Below the pieces are notes generated by a model. That model searched no databases. It was not told the DNA's origin and was given only the letters and a program-made list of their open reading frames with translations. A stretch of DNA of 64,000 nucleotides from Glycine soja (taxonomy: Eukaryota; Streptophyta; Magnoliopsida; Fabales; Fabaceae): contig NC_041016.1 of NCBI RefSeq assembly GCF_004193775.1, forward strand, positions 47,058,767 to 47,122,766, in the 5' to 3' direction. Shown here piece by piece: positions 47,712-61,902 of this stretch. A program made the position numbers and the translations under genes. Within the stretch, counting starts at the first letter, position 1. Each line of letters starts with the position of its first letter.

Positions 47712-48036
47712 AAGTTCAACATCGGTTTTTAAAAAAAACCGATGTTAACAACATGATGTTAAGGTTAACATCGGTTTTCTGGAAAAAAACCGATGTTAAC
47801 ATATCAAACGTTAACATCGGTTTTCTAAAAACCCGATGTTAATAAACTTATGTTAACATCGGTTATTTGGAAACCGATGTTAACTAATAAATGTTAACAT
47901 CGGTTTTTCTAATAACCGATGTTAATGAACTTCGTTAACATCGGTTTTTCACAAAACCGATGTTAACGTATACACGGTATTTACAATTATGCCACCGCGC
48001 ATATGTTAACATCGGTTTTTTTAACAACCGATGTTA
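47712..48036. repeat. Right sub-terminal inverted-repeat array of the CACTA element
   Basis: Seven hairpin units of the ACATCGGTT/AACCGATGT type, the same motif as at the left end, about half as many copies. Confidence 0.9.
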
Positions 48037-48060
48037 AATCCGCTTTTTGTAGTAGTGTTA

Positions 48061-48463
48061 AGTTGGTAATTAATTTTACCTGATGCACAATACTTACTCT
48101 CTCACATCTTTTGCTAGCTCTTTTTAACCCAACCAATTCTCCATTTCATGTTTGGAGGAACCACTTGGTGTTGACAAGTTACTGAGCATGAATACCATTG
48201 ATAGGATTTAGAGGTTCTCGTCTGGTTATTGCCATCCAAGAATAGATAACTTGGGCATGGGAAACTGCTAGATTGAAGGATGAAGTTGTAGCACATCTAA
48301 CAGCTGCAAGTAAGTCAAGTATTGAAACTTAAGTTAGAGACTTAATACATTTTAGATGATGAAGAGTATGCAGTAGACACATTCCCATGGAATAGACAAA
48401 CAATAGTTGTTATCCTTATGCACTCCATCTGATTTTAAATAATAATGTTTCTTTGTCTTATAG
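48061..48463. other. Continuation of the tandem unit right of the CACTA element
   Basis: Collinear with 11594-11996. No gene identified. Confidence 0.6.
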
Positions 48464-48680
48464 TTGGCTGATGCAAAGGATGTAATGCGAGCAATACATA
48501 ACTAGAGAGGCATCAGATTACTAGTTCTGACCCCTAATTTAAAGGTATATTAATAATCTAGATAACCATAAATAGGCAAACATATATTCAGATCTCTAAC
48601 CTGTTACATTCATAGGGTCTTAAAGCTGCAATTAATGGCTTCTAGTGCTAGAGAAGTTGGTATTTTTGCATCATGATCCT
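48464..48680 (+). pseudogene. HMG-CoA lyase-like gene fragment, unit C
   Basis: Same two exon-like pieces as in unit B (48464-48544 and 48616-about 48680), encoding LADAKDVMRAIHN and, further on, ASSAREVGIFAS. This copy has an extra in-frame TAG near 48511, where unit B has TTG. A fragment only; not expressible as an enzyme. Confidence 0.6.
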
Positions 48681-48806
48681 TTTCATCTCAACCTAAGTTT
48701 CCACCAAAGGCTCCTCATTTCTAGCTCTCTCCTTTTGTAATTTGTTCCACCACACAAGAGCATAATCCAACAATTACGCGGCTGCTAGCTTCAATTTTTG
48801 GGCCTC

Positions 48807-49115
48807 TTCTTAGGTGTTACATGAAAAGATATGCTCTATCTTGATTTCCCACTCCAAATATGCCTCCGGATCACTTTTGCCTTTAAAGGGAGGAATGTTG
48901 AGCTTGACTTCTTCAATTCGATTTGGCCTTGGACCAGCACCATTTCCTCCTCTCCTTTCGTCCTCATGGCGTTCACGATTCTCTAATCGCTTAATTCTTT
49001 CATATAACTCCTCGTTGTTCTCTCTCAATAGTCTTTGCATTTGAGCATTGAAAGCATCCAACAAGAATATTTGTGCCCCATCCAATTGATATTCACCACA
49101 ACCTGACATCTTCAA
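48807..49115 (-). pseudogene. Ty3/Gypsy gag N-terminal remnant, unit C
   Basis: About 100 codons matching the remnant at 12352-12648, with NIPPFKGKSDPEAYLEWE near its end and a few substitutions. Truncated right after IEHIF, like its paralog, so the truncation predates the duplication. Confidence 0.8.
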
Positions 49116-50412
49116 AATAAAAATAATAATAGTTATAAAGAAAATAGAACCTCACCACACTCAAGTGTATCTCTCAAATATGACTTTTTTTAAAAAAAAT
49201 TTGTTCACTCTTGCCTTTTTCCACTCTAGAATTCTCCTTGAGTTCTAAAGCAATTCAAGATAAAGTTTACACAAAGTTCAACCACCAATTTGTGACAAGG
49301 AAAACGCTTAAGGTTAGGCTAATAAAGGCTTAGAACAAGGACCAAAAAATTCCAGCAACTACACAATGGGATTTTTTTTTTGAAGGAATTAAACTTCATA
49401 ATTTGGTAATTCAAACCTTCTAACAACCAATTATATTACCTTCAAGAATTTTTGAAAGCTATTATAGCATGAACCACTCAGCCCAAATATTTTTTTTTTA
49501 AAATAAGTTTCTGCCTTTTTTTTAACAAGAAATTAAAGGCCTAATTTTTGCAATGGTTCAGCCTCAATAAAAAAAAATAGCATGAACAAGGTAATATAAA
49601 ATGGCAAAGAAGAAATTAGAAAGATGTTACCAAGAAATTTCAGCCCAAGCAATCTTGAAAAACCCTTGATGTAAACCCATTTGCACAAGGGTTGAAGATG
49701 GATCTTTAAAGATTTTTTTTTTGTATGAAATTTAGAAAATGGAATAAGAGAGAAAGTGACGAGTTTATGGAGGACTGAATGGAAGGTATTTGGTTCAAAG
49801 TTTGAATGTGTTCGGATGAAGAATGAAGATGATAACAATGGTGTTCAAGTGGGATTAAAGAATGAAGGTTTAGAATGATGAAGAAGGGGGTTGGAAGAAT
49901 CACTTCTCCGAAATTGGTGTCACACACAAGATAGTGTTCCTTGATAAACCAATTTCTTGAACCACTCAAGTAACTAAAGAGATTCACTCTCATACTTTAG
50001 AAGGTGATTAAAACTCAAATTCAAGGTCTATCCCTTTTTTATTAGAAAATGTACAGCCTATAAATAGGAATGACATCAAGTTGGTTAAACAAGTGAAAAG
50101 ATGAAATGATCACTAATAACAACAATTGATGGTGTCATTAAACCTAATTAAAACTAGAATTAATAACAACACTTGATGGTGTCATTATACCTAATTAAAA
50201 CTAGAATTAAGACACAAAAACATATGAAAAATTGTGCAATTCCTTGGTCAGCCAAGAGGCAATCACAATCTTAGAGTTTTCACCTTATTAAACCTTAATT
50301 TCTTTAAATTAAAACAAGCCTATAGGTAGTGCAAATTCAAAGAGAATTGGCAGCCACTTTAACACAAGTTTGAGCCTTTATTTCAACTAACAAAATGCTA
50401 ATAAAAGTGACA
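49116..50412. other. Gypsy leader/LTR remnant and downstream flank of P450-C
   Basis: Collinear with 12650-13932. Open but unrecognised minus-strand frames at 49533-49993 correspond to those at 13087-13514 and differ by small indels, arguing against coding constraint. Confidence 0.45.
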
Positions 50413-55641
<5,229 letters not shown>

Positions 55642-55975
55642 TGTAGGAGAAAGAAAGTGGAAAGATAGGTAATTACGGATTGATGAATAGAAGGATGAAT
55701 TTTGGTGGTTTTGTGATACTCTCTAGTCTCTATGTATCTACTTCGGTTTCAGTGGCGCTTTTGTAAGGGAGAAAAAGGTGTGTTTTTCAGTTTTAATATT
55801 TTTGGTCAAATGTTCGATTAAAGTTTTTATATTTTTATTTATGTTAATTAGCGTGTCGGCCTTATTTGCGTGTCGATCACTTGCTAGTTATCGTGTAGAA
55901 CCGATCCACCTCGCGAATTTGTTAAGTTATGAGTTATTTGAGACAGCATTTAATGTGATTTTATTTTATTTTTAA
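55642..55975 (-). promoter_or_regulatory. Proximal 5' flank of P450 copy C
   Basis: Shared with copy B up to about 55970, beyond which the two differ. This marks the edge of the duplicated unit. No TATA box confidently placed. Confidence 0.4.
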
Positions 55976-57587
55976 TATAATATACATCAAATTGTCAATA
56001 AATAACTAAATTTAGGGAGTTGAATTAAACAATTAAAAATTTTGTAGAATCATTTAGATTTTTTTTTTAATTTCAAGAATTAATTTATATCACATGAAAT
56101 CAAGTTCACACACTACATTCGTATGTATAAAATATTTTTTTTAAAGAAAAAATAGATTTTTTAATGTAATCATAATTTTTTAGAGTTATCTTATGAGATA
56201 TATAAGTATATTTGGCAGGTGTTTGAAAGAGAACTTATTAAAATAGTTACTTTAATATTTGTTTATAATTTATTTTCAATTTAATTAAGTTTAAATAAAC
56301 TTTCTAGGATACGTGAAAAATAGTTCGTAACTTATAAGCTTAATTTCAATCAATTCAATATCAATATAAAATTAAATGGGATTAGGTGGGGAATGATTTA
56401 AATATTCTTAATGGAACTCTTATTAAACAATAATGATGGTATTATATTCTATTACCAGGTAGCAGGTGTATCATTGGCTTTCTTTGCCTTTGCAAGAGCG
56501 CAGATTTTCTCCACCTAACGTCCTAAAGTTGCGCCGATTAATGTTCTTATCGTAATTAATTTTAAATTAGCTTTTTTTAAATAATTACTGTCAATTTTCA
56601 ATTATAAAAAAATGTCAATTTTGACAAATAAAAAAAACAGAATGACAGTAAGGGTGAAATGTTTATGCGGGTTCACAATAATTAAGGATCTGGAACTAAC
56701 TTTTATCTTCTCTTTAGTGTGAATTTGAATCCCCTTATGACCACTTTTTTGTTTGATAGACAATTCTCCTTGAGTAGATCTTCTCACTTCTAAGGGATAA
56801 TTTGAGTAGTTATAATTGAGTAAAATTACTTGTGATTTAGGTTTATGTAGTAATAATCATCTAGGAGTTTAAAATGGTCAGGGAGAAATCTCTTGTGAAA
56901 CCCAAAACTGGTCCTGTTTCACCATCTAGCATGAGAACTCCAGGTCCATCTTCGGTCCCCAAGGAAGCTAGGTTAACTCAATAGGGCTCCCATGCACAAC
57001 GTAGTTGGGAAGGATTGCTTGTGTAGTGGGAGCACTGCTGTGACTATAGTGAAGCAGGTAGTTAAATAAAGAGCAACATCCACACTTATGTTTGTTTCTC
57101 ATTTTTTTTTTCAGTTTTCTTAATTTCTAATCTTACCAGAGTTCGAATCTGTTCATGGGCTATACTTGGGATTCTCGAGCAATGATGGGGTCCAAGGATG
57201 GTGGCTATTCAGTTGACTGTTGATTTGAAGCCTGATTTAATTTATTCTGTGTCACAAATGAGTGGGGTGACACTAGGAAAAAAATGGTTTCTCTGTGGGT
57301 TAGCAAGCTTTGGAGATTTGCTATTGATGAGTTTCTGAATGTATGGCAGAAGAAATTTTGATTTCATTCAATTCAGTCCATTGTGCAAGTTCTCAAGGTG
57401 CCTAAAAACTCATGCTTTTTTCTTCTTCTTTTTTTTTTTGTTTTGTTTACTTTGTTGTGTGTTTGTTTGACTTATATGTTCTTCAGATTTTGAATTTGGC
57501 TGAAAAATGAAATGTAATGAAAAGATTTTCAGATTTTTCCACATAGATTGAGTTCATAGATGGTTATGAAGACTCATTGGGAGTTTT
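55976..57587. other. Unique sequence right of the P450 array
   Basis: AT-rich. A short plus-strand frame at 56874-56983 (MVREKSLVKPKTGPVSP...) is proline- and serine-rich, but I cannot link it to a family. No gene supported. Confidence 0.4.
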
Positions 57588-58135
57588 AAGCATATTCAAC
57601 AACAATTGAACTTTCCACCCGTTTTAAGCAGCTAGAACAAAAACACAAACTCTTGCAGCACAGATTCAACATCTTCTCTTACTTTTGTGCGCTATGAAGG
57701 CATAACTCAGCTGCACATAGTTGGTGAAACAAGAGCTCTACTCCTCCCTAGAAATTTCTCAATAGATTCCTTTGTCACAACATTGGTTAGGCTTCCAAGT
57801 TTGAAATTCCTCACTTTGGTTTCTCTTGGCATATGGGATCCATTGCCGGGTAAGATTGCTTATTTGTCATCACTTTGGTTTCTCAGTGTAATTTACTCTT
57901 AATATTTTTTTTTGCTAAAATGTATTGATTTGTTGAACATAGGATAAAGTTAAACTCTAAATATGAATAGAAGAGATTGTAGCAGCTAAAGGGTATATAT
58001 CTCAAACAATGAAGTTCAGAACAATTGGTCTGCCTCCTTATCGAGCTTTCTCACTAGAAGAGATTGTAGCAGCTACAAACAACTTTGACTCAGCTTCTTT
58101 TATGGGTGAAGGTTCTCATGGAAAGTTATGCCACT
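57588..58135 (+). pseudogene. LRR receptor-like kinase fragment
   Basis: The first piece, about 57588-57880, reads LNFPPVLSS, a stop, then NKNT, ITQLHIVGETRALLLPRNFS and TLVRLPSLKFLTLVSLGIW. The second, 58011-58135, reads RTIGLPPYRAFSLEEIVAAT and NNFDSASFMGEGSHGK. These match the N-terminal LRR cap and the start of the kinase domain (glycine loop) of probable inactive LRR receptor-like kinases such as those related to At2g02780. The stop falls at a probable tryptophan position. LRRs, membrane segment and the rest of the kinase are missing. Possibly carried by the CACTA element ending at 59756. Confidence 0.75.
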
Positions 58136-59053
58136 TGTTTTAATTTAATGTCTATATTGATTATAGAAGATTATTTCCTTTGAACCATAAGCTTTAGTAA
58201 ATGTGCTCTTGCACTACTTGCTTTGATGAATTAAGCCTAGATGAAAGAAGGGATTCTTCAGTCCACACAGTTTTCTAATTTGGTTGTTTGAATTATTTTG
58301 TCATTAGGAAAATACAAATTGTTGATAAAGTGCTTATAACATGAAATTCAAAGATCAAAATGATTAAGAGGGCATTTGGAAGAACTTTCATAGAGCTTTC
58401 TTGAGCTTCTCTTATCAATTATTGTATGAACTCTTAAATTTAAAATTGTAGATGTGTGGTTAAGCTTATGATAATGGCTTATGGCCCTTCTATAAATTCC
58501 TTCTTGCTCATCAAAATAAGTTTATTGAATTAAGCTCTTATGATATAAGTTCTCATGGAAAAAAGCTTTTATAATTATATAAGGACTTAAATAAGCTATT
58601 TTCCCAAGCGTGCAATAAGTCCAGAGACAATTGGAAAGGTACAAGAGAGGTGTTATGCCATATTAAAGAATTAATCTGTCTGTAAGTTTAAAATGTTATG
58701 ACACATTACTTTTTCTATTACAAATATGCTATGGCTAATACATGCTGATCAGCTGATGTCATATATGATAATATACCATGCCTACCAGCCTGCATAAGGT
58801 AAGTACCCCTCAAATAATGAGACAGACTAAGCTCACGTTGTTCAATAATGGATTATTAGTTAGTACCCCTCAAATTAAGCTTCTTTCTTTCTATTAGATT
58901 TAATACTAGTGCACTAGGAATCTTGTAAATGGCAAGCCTCGTGCGTTTCTTTATATATAAAAGTCCTATTTGGAGCTTTTCTCAAGTTTTGATTATTTGT
59001 TGTAGGATGTTAAGTGCCAGGGCTGCTTCAACATGTAAGTAGAAACTTTGTTT

Positions 59054-59111
<58 letters not shown>

Positions 59112-59289
59112 GATTGTAATTATTGTTTAAATAAGTGATGTGAATTTGGTTGGCTTCATGTTTGAAAATAGAAGGTGAAACATTAGAACATGAGTTTGGG
59201 ACATCTAAGGTGTAGAAATCTAACCAGGTTAAAGTATGAGCGTCAAGAAAAAAAAATTATATTTGAATATATTGTTATTGCCATTCATA
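58136..59289. other. Non-coding, with TA microsatellite
   Basis: No gene. A TA repeat occupies about 59057-59108. Confidence 0.6.
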
Positions 59290-59756
59290 AATAAAAAGCA
59301 AAAAAATTATCCTACATCGGTTATACAGAAAACTGATGTAGAATGATTTAACAATTGTACATCGGTTATACCAATAACTGATGTAGAATTATTTACCATG
59401 GGTAACATTCTACAACGCGTGACAGCCAAACCCGATGTAGAAAGCTGACGATTCTACATCGGTTATTAGGAAACCCGATGTAGAAAGTTGACCTTCTACA
59501 TTGATTATCAGGATAACCAATGTAGAATCATCAGCTTTCTACATCGGGTTTACCTAATAACCGATGTGGAATTGTCAGCACTCTACATCGGGTTTGGGTC
59601 GACACCCGTAGTGGAACCCAAGCCATTCTACATCGGTCGTTGAACCGTCGTAGTAGGACGACGATGTTTCAACATCGCTGGCTACAACATCGGGTCAAAA
59701 CCGATGTAAAAAGCTACTTTTAACCGATGTAAAAAAAAGCCTACTTTGTAGTAGTG
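59290..59756. mobile_element. 3' terminal region of a second CACTA element
   Basis: An array of inverted TACATCGGTTA / TAACCGATGTA-type motifs ends in GCCTACTTTGTAGTAGTG at 59756, the same terminal form as the large element (…TTTTTGTAGTAGTG). The element should extend leftward, but its other end could not be found in the window. It may be truncated. The sub-terminal motif differs by one base (TACATCGG against AACATCGG), so it is a related subfamily. Confidence 0.75.
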
Positions 59757-59971
59757 TCGTCTTAAAAAGTCATGTCTGACAAAACTTTCAAAGACAATTA
59801 TTTTTTATTAACCGTCTTAAAAAGTCCTGTCAGACATGACTTTCTAAGACATTTATTTGCTATTAACCGTATTTGAAAGTCATGTCTAACAAGCTTTCAA
59901 AGACGGTTATTTCCTATTAACCGTCTTAGAAAGTAACACTGACAAAGATTTTTAAGACGGTTATTTCCTAT
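59757..59971. repeat. Sub-terminal repeats of another CACTA subfamily
   Basis: Several inverted units of AAGACGGTTA and TAACCGTCTT with AAAGTCATGTC-like spacers. Wedged between two CACTA ends, which implies nesting. Confidence 0.7.
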
Positions 59972-60266
59972 CACTACTAAAAAAGACACAATCTACATCG
60001 GTAATTCTAAGACGGTTCTAAACAACCGTCTTAGAATGATTGGCGGTGGCATTTTTATAATAAATGCGAACACAACTACCACGTTTGTAGATGACCGTTG
60101 TTATTGTAAATTTTTACTTTTATATAAAGACGGTTTTAAAAGAAACATGTCTTTGTTTGGTTATTCATTTATTTTTCATTATTAATTGGCAAGCCCAACA
60201 CTAGCAGTTTCACTCACCCAAATATTTTTTTCCTAACCCCTTTTTCTCCTTCTCCTTCTCGTCTCG

Positions 60267-60628
60267 ATGGAGGAGAAATGTCGCGATGCCGCTCCCTCCG
60301 CTGCCGATTCGTCGGCATCAAAGCCCGCAACCTCTCACCGCCGTGCTGGAGCCAACAAGAGGAAGTCTGATGCCCTCAGCGCCTCTGGTTCCTCCTCCTC
60401 GCGACAAGGCCTCACCGCTCCACCCTCCTCCCCTCCATAATGGCCCCCTCACCAGGGCCCACCAAACCCCCAACAACCGCACCCACCCTTCTGCTGCCGA
60501 GTCTGCCACGCTCGCCGAGCAGCTCAAGAAGGAGAGTGAGTGGGAGACTCTCGAGGCCGCGATTGAAGTCGAATTTGAAGCTATCAGATCTCGTGGTGCC
60601 AAGGCTCACGTGGTTCCCACTCACAGCG
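60267..60628 (+). pseudogene. Captured SWI3D-like first exon (SWI/SNF subunit)
   Basis: The ATG at 60267 opens MEEKCRDAAPSAADSSASKP and then HRRAGANKRKSDALSASGSS. After a frame change the sequence continues as DKASPLHPPPLHNGPLTR, then EQLKKESEWETLEAAIEVEF and VVPTHSG, ending at a GTGAGA splice donor at 60629. This is the N-terminal exon of the plant SWI/SNF chromatin-remodelling subunit SWI3D, just before its SWIRM domain. At least one frameshift (near 60395) and an in-frame stop in the first frame (about 60438) prevent a native product. It is GC-rich compared with its surroundings. Confidence 0.8.
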
Positions 60629-60852
60629 GTGAGACTTTGTGCCTCTTCCCAAACCCTAATTTGCTTTTGTTTAGGTTTAGTGTTTCAATTGCAGTAGATA
60701 ATGTTAGAAAACATTAGGTGTTTGATTTTATCATTTTTGTTCACTTTTTTGTTCTGAAATGAACGAGTGATTCAGCTGAACTGGTGCATGATAGGTTCTC
60801 TCAAGTCATGTTTTTACCATTTGTAGTTTGCTCTTCTTTATAAATTATGCAG

Positions 60853-60927
60853 TTCTTCAAGATTAGCGAGGAAGTGGTGATTGACGCAACGGATAAGGGC
60901 AATATTGCACGTTTAATAAACCATTAT
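60853..60927 (+). pseudogene. Captured ATX-type SET-domain exon
   Basis: Between a CAG acceptor and a GTAAGT donor, it encodes FFKISEEVVIDATDKGN then IARLINHY. DATDKGNIARLINHSC is the signature of the SET domain of trithorax-type H3K4 methyltransferases (ATX3/4/5 group). The serine of NHSC is replaced by tyrosine at the exon end. A single 25-codon exon. Confidence 0.75.
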
Positions 60928-60928
60928 G

Positions 60929-61813
60929 TAAGTTATTTCTGACGAATCTTGTCTTTGGACTTTGATTTTGTGTACTTTGGTTAATATTCATAATTTTCTG
61001 GGTAATTTTGGACAGAGAATTTGTTCTGAGAAGCCCAGGCTATGGTATCTTTTGAAATTTGTATTTGAAATATGAATGTTTCTGAAATTTGTTTGGTTCC
61101 TTGACTTGTTATTTACTTGTATGTTATACTTAAAAACTATGACTTTTTATAGTGAATGTGTCATGAATTTTGATTAATTTTTTAATGTTTGAGCATTTAT
61201 ATGTATATACGTTATTGAATCTTTATATAAAATTTGGCATTTGTCCTGCTATGCTTTATACTTCTATACCATTTTTGTGGTTGGGCACTATGCACCATCG
61301 TTGCTTATTGATTACTATGGTCATTTTGGATGTTGTTAGGTGGATGTGGATTCTTGATCTTCCTGTCTCTTAAATAATTTTTTATAATATAAAGGATAAT
61401 TTAATTGTTCTTATTCTTGCTTTGTGAGCTAGTTATTATTTAAATGGTAATCCTAGGCATAAGCTTACTAAATGTTTGTGGAAAAGCTTTTATGAGCAAG
61501 GTTTTTGTGCAACATTGATGCTTTTCAATAAAAGGCAACATTTACAAAAAAATAAGGAATTTTTGGGTTCAGATTGAGTTGGTTTCTCTTTCTTGTGATT
61601 AGGAGCAATCCAAAACTGGACAAGTGAGTTGGTTTCCCTTTCTTGTGATGTTTTTTTTTTAGATCAAAATTGAAAAAAAGAAAAAGGACACAATGTGGAC
61701 TCTTGGTGAAACACCCTTTGGATTTGGCCATGTCTGTTTGATTTGTTTTAGATGAATTTGTGTGTTTTTGATTCATAAAAGAAAAGGGTGGGTTTTTTTT
61801 TTTTTTGTTGCAG
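60929..61813. other. Intron-like or spacer sequence
   Basis: No recognised exon. May be flanking intron of captured genes. Confidence 0.4.
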
Positions 61814-61902
61814 TCAGTACCTATCAGAGTTGGTGGCAAAACATCAGAAGCTTGGACCCTTCATGCAAGTGCTTCCCATATGCAGCCGCCTCCTAAATCA
61901 AG
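61814..61902 (+). pseudogene. Captured Quaking-like (STAR/KH) protein exon
   Basis: Between TTGCAG and GTCTAG, it encodes [16 protein letters not shown] then [13 protein letters not shown]. This is the N-terminal QUA1-like segment preceding the KH RNA-binding domain in plant proteins such as At5g56140 or At4g26480 relatives. About 29 codons only, open in the correct frame. Confidence 0.75.

Larger units (their letters stand above)
20381..48057 (-). mobile_element. 27.7-kb CACTA (En/Spm) DNA transposon carrying host gene fragments
   Basis: Left end CACTAATAGAAATTGC, right end GCTTTTTGTAGTAGTG. These form imperfect terminal inverted repeats, extended on both sides by AACATCGG. A 3-bp target duplication TTA lies at 20378-20380 and 48058-48060. 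The paralogous unit at 11591 shows the empty site, with the flanks joined across one TTA. Sub-terminal arrays of inverted ACATCGGTT/AACCGATGT motifs lie inside both ends. It carries remnants of both CACTA genes on the minus strand (TNP2 at 35275-38455; a Transposase_24-like plus protease-like gene at 21283-24327), so strand is given as minus. Captured host exons, a long palindrome, one Copia element and several LINE insertions lie inside. Structure and contents resemble gene-fragment-rich soybean CACTA elements of the Tgm type. Both element genes are broken, so movement would need a helper. Confidence 0.95.

Noticed and set aside
56874..56983. Short proline/serine-rich frame starting MVREKS
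   Set aside because: Too short, no domain, no splice or homology support that I can see.
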